Shown here piece after piece: positions 17,403 to 26,113 of a DNA stretch of 64,000 bases. This stretch comes from Aliidongia sp035943795. GTDB lineage: Bacteria > Pseudomonadota > Alphaproteobacteria > ATCC43930 > CGMCC-115725. How positions within the stretch are numbered: the first letter of the stretch is position 1; each line of letters begins with the position of its first letter. The translations under genes were made by a program, and so were the position numbers. The notes below the pieces were generated by a model. It was not told the origin of the DNA. It saw only the letters and a list, made by a program, of their open reading frames with translations, and did no database searches. Where the stretch lies: NCBI RefSeq assembly GCF_035943795.1, contig NZ_DASZBY010000034.1:172351-236350 (forward strand), read 5' to 3'.

Positions 17403-17975
17403 CTAAGGGCCCATCTGGTCGGCCGGCGGCAGGTAGCCGGTCGGTGCGCCAGCGGGCAGATCGGTGCGGTCCTGGCCCAGCGGCCGCTGCAGCAGCACGA
17501 GGTCCAGCCAGCGGCCGAACTTGATGCCGACGCCGACCGCGTGGCCGACGGTGCGGAACCCCATGCGCGTGTGCAGGCGCAGCGAGCCCTCGTTGCCGCT
17601 GTCGCCGACGCCGGCCATCATCTGGCGATAGCCCAGCGCCGTACAGATCTCGATGATGCTGCCCAGCAGCGCCGATCCGATGCCGCGGTTGAGGAAGCGC
17701 TCGTCGATATAGATCGAGTCCTGCACGGTGAACCGATAGGCCGAGCGCGCCTGATAGGGGCTGACGTAGCAGTAGCCCACGATCCGCCCGTCGAGTTCGG
17801 CCAGGCGCCACGGCAGACCGCGGGCCCGGATGTTGTCGAAGCGCCGGACCATCTCCTCGACCGACGGCGGGATCTCCTCGAAACTGCCGTAGCCGGTCTG
17901 TACGTGATGCGCATAGATCGCGGCGATCGCCGGCATGTCGGCGACCTCGGCGTCGCGCAAGATGATCTCGGTCAT
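17403..17975 (-). CDS. GNAT N-acetyltransferase (phosphinothricin acetyltransferase-like)
   Basis: A 190-residue GNAT with the pattern of the Pat/MnaT group, which acetylates small amino-acid-like compounds such as phosphinothricin or methionine sulfoximine: IAAIYAHHVQTGYGSFEE at the N-terminus, WRLAELDGRIVGYCYVSPYQARSAYRFTVQDSIY in the middle, and the acetyl-CoA loop RFLNRGIGSALLGSII. The C-terminal 20 residues are a proline-rich extension. The ATG overlaps the stop of the EamA transporter (ATGA), so export and acetylation genes form one unit, which fits a detoxification role. Confidence 0.86.
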   Translation of the reverse strand: MTEIILRDAEVADMPAIAAIYAHHVQTGYGSFEEIPPSVEEMVRRFDNIRARGLPWRLAELDGRIVGYCYVSPYQARSAYRFTVQDSIYIDERFLNRGIGSALLGSIIEICTALGYRQMMAGVGDSGNEGSLRLHTRMGFRTVGHAVGVGIKFGRWLDLVLLQRPLGQDRTDLPAGAPTGYLPPADQMGP

Positions 17976-18910
17976 GGCATCTCCTGGGAACTGGGTCGGG
18001 GAATGAGGGTGAGGGCAGCGGCCGCGATCAAGGTCAGGCTGGCGGCCATTTCGCCCGGGCTCGGCTGCTCGCCGTCGACGAGCATGCCGAGCGTCAGCGC
18101 CACGACCGGGCAAACATAGGCGTAGCTGGCGACCGCCGAGGCGGACCAGCGGCGCAGCAGCGCCAGATACAGGCTGAAGCCGACGACCGTGCTGAGCACG
18201 ACCAGGACCGCCCAGTTCGCGAGCGCCATGGGTGCGGTGAAGTCCGCCCAGACCGCCGCGGTCCACGGTTCGACCGACGCCGACAGTGCAAGCAGCAGCG
18301 CACCGCCGACCAGGCTGTGCCAGGCGGCGAGGCTGATCGGCGACCGGTTCGTCGCGATCGCCTTCATCCGCAAGGTGCCGATGCCGTAGCAGACGGCGCC
18401 CAGCGCGATGGCACCCAGGCCGGCCGGCGCGCCGCCGCCGAGGTCCCGGCCCGAGGTCCAGGCCAGCAAACCCAGGCCGGCGACGCCGAGTGCCAGCGCT
18501 GCCATCTGGCCGAGGCTTGGCGGGCGTCCGGCGAACAGCAGGACGGCGAGCGGCACGGTCGCGAAATTGACCGTCGCCGCCAGGCCCGACGGGACCCGGC
18601 CGGCGCCCCAGGCCATCAGCCCATAGTTGGCGGCGATCATCAGCACGGCGCCGGGCCACAGCAGCCCCGGCGCCGGCACCCGCGTCCGGCCGCTCGCGAG
18701 CCAGAGCACCGCCCCGCCGGCCAGAAAGCGGCTGCCAACGAACAGCAGGGGTGGCAGATGGGCGACGCCATGCTTCAACGGCAACCAGGTCGATCCCCAG
18801 GCCAGGCACAGCAGCACAAAGCCGCCGATCGCCGAAATCGACACCCCTCGCCCGGTTCGTTTGACGGAAGCCTCAGTTCGGGTAATGCTCGGGGTTGTCG
18901 ATATATCCAT
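17972..18910 (-). CDS. EamA/DMT-superfamily transporter
   Basis: A 312-residue inner-membrane protein with ten predicted membrane segments arranged as two EamA repeats (first starting GGFVLLCLAWGSTWLPLKHG, second after SISLAAWHSLVGGALLLALS). The conserved AWGSTWL motif of the drug/metabolite exporters is present. The ATG at 18910 (MDISTTPSI) is preferred to an upstream TTG. It is transcribed divergently from a LysR gene, which likely controls it, and is coupled to a downstream acetyltransferase. The substrate is unknown; amino-acid or metabolite export is typical. Confidence 0.88.
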   Translation of the reverse strand: MDISTTPSITRTEASVKRTGRGVSISAIGGFVLLCLAWGSTWLPLKHGVAHLPPLLFVGSRFLAGGAVLWLASGRTRVPAPGLLWPGAVLMIAANYGLMAWGAGRVPSGLAATVNFATVPLAVLLFAGRPPSLGQMAALALGVAGLGLLAWTSGRDLGGGAPAGLGAIALGAVCYGIGTLRMKAIATNRSPISLAAWHSLVGGALLLALSASVEPWTAAVWADFTAPMALANWAVLVVLSTVVGFSLYLALLRRWSASAVASYAYVCPVVALTLGMLVDGEQPSPGEMAASLTLIAAAALTLIPRPSSQEMP

Positions 18911-18990
18911 GTTTCCCAGGATTACGCGGAATGTTGCAGCGCGCAAATCATGATTTCTCCCGGTTCGAGCAATAGATTGGCTAAGGCTAG

Positions 18991-19872
18991 ATGAGCCGGC
19001 ACCTGCCGTCGCTGGGTGGCCTGCGCGCCTTCGAGGCTACGGCGCGATGCCAGAGCTTCGTCGCGGCGGCCGACGAACTGGGCGTGACCGCCGGCGCCGT
19101 CAGCCAGCAGGTCAAGGCACTCGAGGCGCGGCTCGGTCTAGCCCTGTTCGAGCGCCGGCCCCAGGCGCTGGTGCTGACCCCGGCCGGCCGCGACTACGCC
19201 CCGGCATTGAAGGCCGCGTTCGATGCGATCGAGACAGCGACCCGGCGGCTGGTGCCGCCGACCCATCGCATCCGCCTTGCCTGCGCCGTGCCGGCCAGCT
19301 TCGCGACCTGCTGGCTGCTGCCACGGCTCGCCCGGTTCGAGGCGGCCCATCCCGAGATCGAGCTGGCGATCCTGAATGCCAGCCGCCGGGCCGACCCGGG
19401 CCTGGACGGGGCCGACGCCGCGATCCGTCAGGGCCGCGCCGGCTGGCGCGAGCCGGCTTGCGTCTATCTGTTCAACGAGGCTCTGGTGCCGGTCGCGAGC
19501 CCGGCCCATGCCGCTGCGACCGATCCGCAGGCCGGGCCGGCCGACGGCGCGACCCTGCTCCAGGCCGAAACGACGCCGGCACTCTGGGCCGCCTGGTCCG
19601 CCGCCCATGACCGGCCGCTCGCACCGCGTCGGCGATTGACCCTGGCCGACGACGGGCTGGTCATCCAGGCGGCGCTCAACGGTATCGGCGTGGCGCTGGT
19701 CGACCGCCACCTGGTCGAGTCGGCACTGCGCGAGGGCAAGCTGGTGCTGCTCGACGACCGCCCGGCCTGGCGGCCCGGCACCGCCTGGTATCTGGTCCAT
19801 GGCGAGCGTACCCCGCCGCTTACAGCCTTCGCCCAATGGCTGTTGCAGGAAAGTGCCGGGCCGATGCCGTAG
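18991..19872 (+). CDS. LysR-family transcriptional regulator (GcvA-like)
   Basis: A 293-residue LTTR. The N-terminal winged helix (LPSLGGLRAFEATARCQSFVAAADELGVTAGAVSQQVKALE) is of the GcvA/AmpR subtype, and residues ~95-290 form the periplasmic-binding-protein-like effector domain (IRLACAVPASFATCWLLPRLARFEAAHPEIELAI). It is divergent to the EamA-acetyltransferase unit with about 80 bases between starts, the usual arrangement for a LysR regulator and its target. The inducer is not predictable. Confidence 0.91.
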   Translation: MSRHLPSLGGLRAFEATARCQSFVAAADELGVTAGAVSQQVKALEARLGLALFERRPQALVLTPAGRDYAPALKAAFDAIETATRRLVPPTHRIRLACAVPASFATCWLLPRLARFEAAHPEIELAILNASRRADPGLDGADAAIRQGRAGWREPACVYLFNEALVPVASPAHAAATDPQAGPADGATLLQAETTPALWAAWSAAHDRPLAPRRRLTLADDGLVIQAALNGIGVALVDRHLVESALREGKLVLLDDRPAWRPGTAWYLVHGERTPPLTAFAQWLLQESAGPMP

Positions 19873-20313
19873 CTAGCGGCGCCGGGTGAAGCCGGCGACG
19901 ATCAGGCCGAACAGCAGCATCGCCGCCAGATTGAGCGCGAAGGTGAGGGGTGTGAAATGGGGCGGCGGCCAGGCACGCGACAGCGGTACGACGGCGTAGG
20001 TCATCACCAGAAAGATCACCGTGCCGGCGGCGAGGCCGCCCAGGACCCAGCGACGCCGCAGCACCGGCAGGCGCGACACCGTGCCCAGATACAGCAGCGC
20101 GATCACGATCGACATCAGGCATTGCAGGACGAGACCGAGCAGTGCCGACGGCAGTCCGCCGCTGAACGCCGGCTTGCCGAGCACGCCCGAGGCGATGGCG
20201 CGCAGGATGATGACGGGATCGAGCCGATTGATCAGCGCCGCCGCGCCGATGTCGATCACACCGGCGACCAGCCCGCCGGCAATCGCCGTCGTCAGAGGCC
20301 GGTATCGGGCCAT
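19873..20313 (-). CDS. Hypothetical four-helix membrane protein
   Basis: A 146-residue protein with four hydrophobic segments at about residues 9-25, 58-78, 90-110 and 122-140 (for example GLVLQCLMSIVIALLYLG and LTFALNLAAMLLFGLIVAGF), ending in a basic tail. The pattern resembles small DUF1440/YagU-like inner-membrane proteins, but I cannot assign the family. It converges with the LysR gene (stop codons abut) and lies four bases downstream of the universal stress protein gene, so it belongs to the UspA-TIGR02186-TauE run. Confidence 0.7.
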   Translation of the reverse strand: MARYRPLTTAIAGGLVAGVIDIGAAALINRLDPVIILRAIASGVLGKPAFSGGLPSALLGLVLQCLMSIVIALLYLGTVSRLPVLRRRWVLGGLAAGTVIFLVMTYAVVPLSRAWPPPHFTPLTFALNLAAMLLFGLIVAGFTRRR

Positions 20314-20317
20314 GGCG

Positions 20318-20806
20318 CTAGGTCAGGACGTCGATCTGGGCGTCGGTGAGGCTGCCGGGAACGATGGTCAGCGGTACGCGCAGCCGGCCGATCAGCTTGG
20401 TCGACAGGGCCGCGATCAAGGGGCCGGGGCCGGTATCGCTGACCGCGGCGGCGAGCACCAGGATCGAGATGGTCGGATCCTCGTCGATCAGCGCCAGCAA
20501 CTCGTCGTGGACCAGGCCCTCGCGGATATGGATCACCGGCATGGCGCCGGTCAGTCCCGCCACAATGTCCGCGTGACGGCCGACCAGTTCCTCGGCCTCT
20601 TCGCGCTTTTCTTCGCGCATCAGGCTTTCCAGCGCCATCCAATGCTGGCGGTCCGGCGGCTCCATGACATGGAGCAATGCCACCCGGCCGCCGGTCCGGC
20701 GGGCGCGAAGGGCGGCATAGCGCAGGGACACGCGCAACTCGGGGCTGTCGTCGACGACCACGAGGAAGACGCGTTCGTGCGCTTCGAGGGGAGCAGGGTC
20801 GACCAT
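20318..20806 (-). CDS. Universal stress protein (UspA family)
   Basis: A 162-residue Usp domain protein: FLVVVDDSPELRVSLRYAALRARRTGGRVALLHVME at the start, and a C-terminal end with LSTKLIGRLRVPLTIVPG. The ATP-binding G-2x-G-9x-G(S/T) motif is not clear here (AAVSDTGPGPLIAALSTKL), so nucleotide binding is uncertain. The ATG at 20806 lies four bases after the TIGR02186 stop; an upstream start would overlap that gene. Its association with a TauE-like exporter recurs in alphaproteobacteria, but the role is unknown. Confidence 0.85.
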   Translation of the reverse strand: MVDPAPLEAHERVFLVVVDDSPELRVSLRYAALRARRTGGRVALLHVMEPPDRQHWMALESLMREEKREEAEELVGRHADIVAGLTGAMPVIHIREGLVHDELLALIDEDPTISILVLAAAVSDTGPGPLIAALSTKLIGRLRVPLTIVPGSLTDAQIDVLT

Positions 20807-20810
20807 CGGC

Positions 20811-21557
20811 TCAGGCGTTCCGGAACAGGAAAGTGGCGCTCCATCCTGCCATCGCCGCCATGGCGACCGCAACGAGCCCGTAGAGCAGCGAGCGGTTCTG
20901 GGCGAAATCGTTGATGTCGGCCTCGAGGCCGGTCTGCGAAATGATCAGGGGCGTGGTCTGCGCCGCCACGATATCGCCTTTGCGCACCAGGAAAACCTGG
21001 ACCAGGTAAGTGCCGGTCTGCACCGTCGCCGGAAAGTCCAGGCTGGCCCGGAACAGCCGGTCGCCCAGGAAATTGACTTGCCCCGGCTGCTTGTTATAGA
21101 GGCCGCTGCGCTGCTGTTCCTCGATCAGCGCCGCACGGAACGAGACGACATCGCCGGGCTTGGCCTTCTCGGCCGGGTTGAGCTTCAGATTGTCGAAGCC
21201 GATCTCGTGCAGTTGGCGCAGGTTCGCCGGCACGATGTCCTCGACCGGCTTGTTCGCCAGTACGGCGTAATAGCTGGGCACGTTCGCGAAGGCGACGCTG
21301 CGGGTGTTGAGCCAGATGCCGGCGACCCGGCTCTTGCGGCGCACGACGGTCTCGTGTTCCGGCCCGCGCACGACCACGACGATGTCGCCGCCGCCGTCGA
21401 CCGCGCCGAACAGCACGACCGAGGCACCGGTGAAGCCCGTGGTGATCGCGACCAGATGGCTGGTCAGGTCCGCGACCAGCTGCTGCGCCCGCGCGGCGGT
21501 GGGCAATGCCGCCAGCAGCAGGGCGGCGAACAGGGCCGGCAGCACGCGGCGGGTCAT
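20811..21557 (-). CDS. TIGR02186-family secreted/membrane protein
   Basis: A 248-residue protein with a clear N-terminal signal peptide (VLPALFAALLLAALPTAARA) and one C-terminal membrane helix (SLLYGLVAVAMAAMAGWSATFLF), leaving a ~190-residue periplasmic domain. The sequence VADLTSHLVAITTGFTGASVVLFGA and the segment ETVVRRKSRVAGIWLN match what is known as TIGR02186, a family of unknown function usually found beside a TauE/SafE exporter, as here (4-base overlap). It probably works with the exporter at the periplasmic face. Confidence 0.85.
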   Translation of the reverse strand: MTRRVLPALFAALLLAALPTAARAQQLVADLTSHLVAITTGFTGASVVLFGAVDGGGDIVVVVRGPEHETVVRRKSRVAGIWLNTRSVAFANVPSYYAVLANKPVEDIVPANLRQLHEIGFDNLKLNPAEKAKPGDVVSFRAALIEEQQRSGLYNKQPGQVNFLGDRLFRASLDFPATVQTGTYLVQVFLVRKGDIVAAQTTPLIISQTGLEADINDFAQNRSLLYGLVAVAMAAMAGWSATFLFRNA

Positions 21558-22468
21558 TCCCGCACCACGACGGAGAACAGCGAGTCCGGCGGCACGGTCA
21601 GGTCGACCAGCAGCTTGGCGCCGACCGCCAGGATCAGCAGCGCCAGCAGCACGCGCAGATATTCGCCGCGCAGCTTGGCACCGTAGCGCGCGCCGTATTG
21701 CACGCCGATCACGCCGCCGACCAGCATGATCAGTGCCAGCACGCCGTCGACCGTCTGGTTGGTCAGCGCCTGCAGCACGGTGACGCTCGCCGCGATGAAC
21801 ACGGTCTGGAACAGCGAGGTGCCGGGCACGACGCTGGTCGGCATGCCCAGCACATAGATCATCGCCGGCACGATCAGAAAGCCGCCGCCGATGCCGAGGA
21901 TCGCCGACAGCACGCCGATGCCGAAGCCCAGGCCCAGCGGCAGCAGCGCGCTGATGTACAGCTTGGAGCGGCGGAAGCGGACCTTGAACGGCAAGCCGTG
22001 GAACCAGGTGTGCTGGTGCAGCCGGCGCCGCCGGGCGTTGGGCTGGCGCGCCCGCACGATGGCGCCGACGCTCTCGATCATCATCAGCGTGCCGAGCGTG
22101 CCCAGCAGCAGCACGTAGCTGAGGCTGATCACCAGGTCGATCTGGCCCAGCCGGCGCAACAGGGTGAACAGGGCCACGCCCGCGGCGGATCCCACGAAGC
22201 CGCCGGTACTCAGCACCGCGCCCATCTTGAAATCGACGTTGCCGCGCCGCCAATGGGTCAGCACGCCCGACAGCGAGGCGCCAACCAGCTGGTTGGCCGA
22301 GGACGCGACGGCGACCGGCTGGGGCACGCCGATGAAGATCAGCAGCGGGGTCAGCAGAAAGCCGCCGCCGACGCCGAACATGCCCGACAGGAACCCCACG
22401 CACAGCCCGAGCGCCAGCAGGACGAAGACGTCCTGGGTGACCGCGGCGATCGGGAGATAGACGTCCAT
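21554..22468 (-). CDS. TauE/SafE-family sulfite/organosulfonate exporter
   Basis: A 304-residue inner-membrane protein with about eight hydrophobic segments in two repeats. Both repeats carry the family glycine motif: GMFGVGGGFLLTPLLIFIGV near the N-terminus and AILGIGGGFLIVPAMIYVLG in the second half. Family members export sulfite, sulfoacetate or related anions. The ATG at 22468 gives MDVYLPIAAV; upstream codons are less likely. It is the first gene of the TauE-TIGR02186-Usp run. No sulfur oxidation genes are nearby, so the substrate is open. Confidence 0.89.
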   Translation of the reverse strand: MDVYLPIAAVTQDVFVLLALGLCVGFLSGMFGVGGGFLLTPLLIFIGVPQPVAVASSANQLVGASLSGVLTHWRRGNVDFKMGAVLSTGGFVGSAAGVALFTLLRRLGQIDLVISLSYVLLLGTLGTLMMIESVGAIVRARQPNARRRRLHQHTWFHGLPFKVRFRRSKLYISALLPLGLGFGIGVLSAILGIGGGFLIVPAMIYVLGMPTSVVPGTSLFQTVFIAASVTVLQALTNQTVDGVLALIMLVGGVIGVQYGARYGAKLRGEYLRVLLALLILAVGAKLLVDLTVPPDSLFSVVVRE

Positions 22469-22639
22469 GGCGTGGGGACGGACAATAGGGAATGGGGCGG
22501 CGCGTCCGAAAACGAACCGATCCAAGAGCTTACGCCGCGATTCTCCAGGGCAAAAGCACGGGCTTGCCGCGGCGGGGGAGATGCGGCCCGGTCACGGCAA
22601 AAAAGTCACAGGCCGTGCCGACGCCCGCCCGCTGCCGTC

Positions 22640-23773
22640 CTATCGCTTTCCCCGGCCATCCACCGGCCAGATCGCGACCAGGGTGTCGCCCTCCATGACA
22701 TGGAACACGTCATGCAGGTTGACCGTCGGGTCGCAATGGGGCGTCACCAGTTCGATGCGGGCGCCGAGGCCGGGGCGCGGCCCGACCGGGAACAGCTTGC
22801 CATGCTCGTCGCCGAACAGCTGGTAACGGCTCGACGGATCGATGCCGGACGCGACTTCGGGCAGCGGGCCGTCGGTCGCAAAGCACTTGATGCCGCCGTC
22901 GGTCGTGACCCAGTCCGGCCCGTTGACGCTGACCACGGCGGTCTGCACCAGCAGCGCCACCTCGAAAGGCGGGCCGTTCCGTCCGTCGGCCAGCGCGTCC
23001 CGGTAATCCACGTCCATGAACACGTAGGACCCGGCCTGCAACTCGGTGAACACGTCGCCGTCGGGGTCCATGTCGTGGGTGCCGGTGCCGGCGCCGGTGA
23101 CGATGTCGAACGGCGTGCCCTGGCCGTGGGCGGCCTCGACCAGATGGGCGAGGGTCGCGCGCAGCTCGGTCGCGGCGGCGGCGCGCCTGACGCGCTCGGG
23201 AATATGCTGCAGGTTGCCGGCATAGGCCTGCATGCCGCGCAGGCGGAGATGGGGTGCATCGCCGGCCAGCAGCGCCAGGCCCAGCAGTTCGACATGGCTT
23301 GCCGCACCGGTGCGGTTGTAGTTCGCGCCATAATCGACCAGCACATCGAGTGGATGGTCGAGCGCGGCCGCGGCGGCGTCGAGGGCGGCCAGGTTCTGCG
23401 GATTGTCGATGACCACCATCACGCCGCCGGGGCCGGCCTTGGTGGCGAGCGCGATCAGGCGCGCGATCTTGCTCTCGGTCACCGCCGGCGAGGTGATCAG
23501 CACGCCGGGGATGCCGCCCGCCACCATGAGCTCGGCCTCGCCCAAGGTCACGCAACAGACGCCGAGCGCGCCGGCCGCGACCTGCCGCCTGGCGACCTCG
23601 ACGGATTTGTGGGTCTTGCTGTGCGGGCGCAGGCCGATCCGGCGGGTAGCGGCGAACTCGGCCATGCGGGCGATGTTGCGCTCCAGCGCCGACCGTTCGA
23701 TCAGCAGCGCCGGCGTGTCCAGGCGCGCCCGGCCGCCGGGCACGCCGATCAGCACTTCGTTCGGATGGCTCAT
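22640..23773 (-). CDS. D-threonine aldolase / D-serine dehydratase-like PLP enzyme (DSD1 family)
   Basis: A 377-residue fold-type III (alanine racemase-like) PLP enzyme. The PLP lysine is in RPHSKTHKSVEV, the glycine-rich phosphate loop in TGAGTGTHDMD, and the C-terminal metal site in PHCDPTVNLHD. The metal pair is His-x-Asp, as in D-threonine aldolase, rather than the His-x-Cys zinc pair of eukaryotic-type D-serine dehydratase, so aldol cleavage of D-threonine or a related D-beta-hydroxy amino acid is favoured. The ATG overlaps the amidase stop (ATGA); the two are one operon. Confidence 0.86.
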   Translation of the reverse strand: MSHPNEVLIGVPGGRARLDTPALLIERSALERNIARMAEFAATRRIGLRPHSKTHKSVEVARRQVAAGALGVCCVTLGEAELMVAGGIPGVLITSPAVTESKIARLIALATKAGPGGVMVVIDNPQNLAALDAAAAALDHPLDVLVDYGANYNRTGAASHVELLGLALLAGDAPHLRLRGMQAYAGNLQHIPERVRRAAAATELRATLAHLVEAAHGQGTPFDIVTGAGTGTHDMDPDGDVFTELQAGSYVFMDVDYRDALADGRNGPPFEVALLVQTAVVSVNGPDWVTTDGGIKCFATDGPLPEVASGIDPSSRYQLFGDEHGKLFPVGPRPGLGARIELVTPHCDPTVNLHDVFHVMEGDTLVAIWPVDGRGKR

Positions 23774-25209
23774 GACCGCAGCCCCAACGCCGCCAGATCC
23801 GGCACTGGTCTCGCCAGCTTCGGCCGGGTCGCGAACGCGCGCTCGATGGCGAGGGCCGCGGCCAGCACCTGCGCGTCGCCGCGCCGCTTGCCCACGATCT
23901 GGATGCCGAACGGCAGGCCTTTGTGATCGATGCCGCAGGGCAGCGCCACGACCGGATGCCCGGTCAGGGTCAGGCCGTAGGTGAGCGCGATCCACTGGAA
24001 ATAATGCTCGAGCGGTTCGCCGTTGATCGCGGTCGGGTGCCACTCGGCATGGGGGAACGGGCTGACCGCCGCGGTCGGGCAGATCAGCAGGTCGATATCC
24101 TCGAACAGATACTGGAAGCGTCGATAGAGCTTGGTCTGCTCGGCATGGGCCTTGGCATGGTCGGCGAGCGTGAAGCTCTGTGCCTGGTCCAGGTTGGCGC
24201 GCACCGGCGGCTGCAGCAGGTCCCTGTGCCGCTCGGCAAGCGTGCGCTGGCCGGCCTCGAAACTCTCGGCGCGCAGCACGGCGAAGGTCCGATGCGCATC
24301 GCCCAATTCCGGATCCCGCTCGACCGAGCTTTGGAACAGGTCGGCGAACAGGCCGCAGCGCTCGGTAAAGACCGCGCGGATTTCGTCGTCGACCGGCGCG
24401 AAGCCCAGGTCTTCCGACACGGCGATCTTGAGTCGGGCCAGATCGATCTCGGGCAGCGGGAAAAAACTCTTGGGATCGACCGGCCAGGACAGGGGATCGA
24501 CGGAATCCTCGCGGGCCAGCGCGGACAGCAGCAGCGCCGCGTCGGCGACGCTGCGGCCCATCGGCCCGTCGACCGACAGGGGCGAATAGCCCAGCAGCCG
24601 CTTGTCCGACGGAATTAGCCCGGGGGTCGGGCGAAAACCCACGATGCCGCAATAGGCGGCGGGCGTGCGCAGGCTGCCGCCCATGTCGGAGCCGGTGGCG
24701 AGCGGCATCATGCCGGCGGCGAGGGCCGCGGCCGAGCCGCCCGACGAACCGGCGGGGGTGCGATCGGGCGCGAACGGATTGCCCGTCGCGCCATAGACGC
24801 CGTTGCGGGTGTTGGCGCCGGCGCCGAATTCCGGCGTGTTGGTCTTGGCGAAGATGATGCCGCCGGCCGCGCGCACGGCCGCGGCCGTGCTCTCGTCACG
24901 ATTCGGGATGTGGTCCTTGTAGATCAACGAGCCCCAGGTCGTACGCAACCCCTTGGTCTCGCTCAGGTCCTTGATGCCGATCGGCAGACCGTGCAGCGGG
25001 CCCAGCGCCTCGCCGCGCAGCACCTGCCGCTCGGCCTCGCGCGCCGCGGTCCGTGCGCCCTCGACATCGAGCGCCACGACCGCGTTGATGGCGGGGTTCA
25101 CCGCCTCGATCCGCGCCAGGCAATCGTCCAGAAGCTCGACCGGCGAAATCTCCTTGGTGCCGATCAACCGCCGAAGGTCGACGGCGCTGCGGTCGCTGAG
25201 ACTGGTCAT
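23770..25209 (-). CDS. Amidase (amidase signature family)
   Basis: A 479-residue amidase-signature hydrolase. The Ser-cisSer-Lys triad can be located: Lys in GLPIGIKDLSETKG, the cis-Ser in PAGSSGGSAAALAAG and the nucleophile Ser in GSDMGGSLRTPAAYCG. The gene starts at the ATG 25209 (MTSLSDRSAVDLRRL), where homologues begin; the frame extends further upstream but without family similarity. It is co-transcribed with the D-threonine aldolase-like enzyme. Substrates of such amidases vary from aryl amides to malonamide, so the reaction is not known; GatA is excluded because no gatB or gatC is present. Confidence 0.88.
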   Translation of the reverse strand: MTSLSDRSAVDLRRLIGTKEISPVELLDDCLARIEAVNPAINAVVALDVEGARTAAREAERQVLRGEALGPLHGLPIGIKDLSETKGLRTTWGSLIYKDHIPNRDESTAAAVRAAGGIIFAKTNTPEFGAGANTRNGVYGATGNPFAPDRTPAGSSGGSAAALAAGMMPLATGSDMGGSLRTPAAYCGIVGFRPTPGLIPSDKRLLGYSPLSVDGPMGRSVADAALLLSALAREDSVDPLSWPVDPKSFFPLPEIDLARLKIAVSEDLGFAPVDDEIRAVFTERCGLFADLFQSSVERDPELGDAHRTFAVLRAESFEAGQRTLAERHRDLLQPPVRANLDQAQSFTLADHAKAHAEQTKLYRRFQYLFEDIDLLICPTAAVSPFPHAEWHPTAINGEPLEHYFQWIALTYGLTLTGHPVVALPCGIDHKGLPFGIQIVGKRRGDAQVLAAALAIERAFATRPKLARPVPDLAALGLRS

Positions 25210-25530
25210 GAAGGCGGGCTCCCCGTTCGAATGCGACTGCAAGGATCGGAGGGGATCCGCCGAAGCGCAAGAGGGGAATGCTCGGTCCAGACTCTCGTTC
25301 TTCGATGCTGGTGGAACCCTGCGGGACACCATCCGAGAGGATCCGGCACCTCATGTTTTTCCGTCATCCCCGCGAACGCGGGGATGCGGCGCTACGCACG
25401 GCACGGGGAAACAGAAGCACTCGTGTCGCCGCAGACGCGGCTCTCGCTGGGTTCCCATCCTGCGCGGGAATGACGGCAAAAATTAAACGGATAGCCGTGG
25501 GGCCAAGTCCGGACATGAGCGGCGATGAGC
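25210..25530. other. Intergenic region with a composite palindromic element
   Basis: These 321 bases lie between the amidase start and the end of the next minus-strand gene. They hold the element at 25361-25476. The 150 bases next to the amidase should contain its promoter, but I see no clear -35/-10 pair. No convincing coding frame is present. Confidence 0.5.
25361..25476. repeat. Composite GTCAT-CCCCGCG palindromic repeat
   Basis: The left end has a 10-bp perfect hairpin CATCCCCGCG / CGCGGGGATG with a 2-nt loop (25365-25386). The ends of the whole element are inverted: CCGTCAT at 25361 and ATGACGG at 25470. About 80 bases of less conserved sequence lie between. A very similar composite element is at 40765-40825, and shorter relatives are at 28521-28552 and 38624-38652. 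This points to a dispersed MITE- or REP-like family in this genome. Confidence 0.7.
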
Positions 25531-25947
25531 CTACGGCCGATCCTTTGCCGGCAGGGCGGCGACCTGTTCGGGGGTCAGTTTCGTAATGGCCTTGGCGATC
25601 AGCGGCTCGCGGAAGCCGTGGTCGTCGGCCACGCTCAGGTCGAGGTCGATCGGTGAGCAGATGGTATCGCCGCCGCGCACGATCGAGACCAGATGCCGGT
25701 CGGGCCATTGCAACTGATGCGAGCCGGCGCTGAGGTCGATGCGCCAGATCTGGTTCATGTCGACGTTCAGGTAGATGACGTCCGGGCTGGGCGAGCGCCA
25801 GCCGCCGCGCCATTGGCTGAGGCTGAAGCAGTGCCGCGCGGGCTTGGGCGCGGCCGGCTCGGATTGAGCGGCCGCGGCGGTCGCGACCAGGGTCAGCAGC
25901 GCCAGGGCCGCGAAACCGGACCGCACGATTTTCGCATGAGAGATCAT
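25531..25947 (-). CDS. Small secreted protein, DUF6491-like
   Basis: A 138-residue protein with an N-terminal signal peptide (VRSGFAALALLTLVATAAAAQ) and a periplasmic part with two cysteines (Cys40 and one in GGDTICSPIDLDL) that probably form a disulfide. The pattern of RHCFSLSQWRGGWRSPSPDVIYLNV followed by a YRIDL-like segment, a conserved cysteine and a second basic/acidic half resembles DUF6491 proteins of unknown function. It is not clearly in an operon; the gene downstream is the amidase on the other side of a repeat element. Confidence 0.7.
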   Translation of the reverse strand: MISHAKIVRSGFAALALLTLVATAAAAQSEPAAPKPARHCFSLSQWRGGWRSPSPDVIYLNVDMNQIWRIDLSAGSHQLQWPDRHLVSIVRGGDTICSPIDLDLSVADDHGFREPLIAKAITKLTPEQVAALPAKDRP

Positions 25948-26113
25948 GGCATCCTCTCCAAGGCGTCCCTACCGAACATGGGTGCCGGCGCGGCCCCGTC
26001 AAGCAGACTTGCCGATCGCTGATATTATGCCTTGCACCCCGGCAGCATCCCCTTGTCGGCGCCGGTTGCCCATCCCCATTCTCTCCCGGTCGTTCACTCC
26101 TGTGGAGCACCCG

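Noticed and set aside
22640..24652. A 670-codon frame upstream-extended from the DSD1-like gene
   Set aside because: The first 293 codons are the amidase gene read in another frame; the enzyme begins at 23773.
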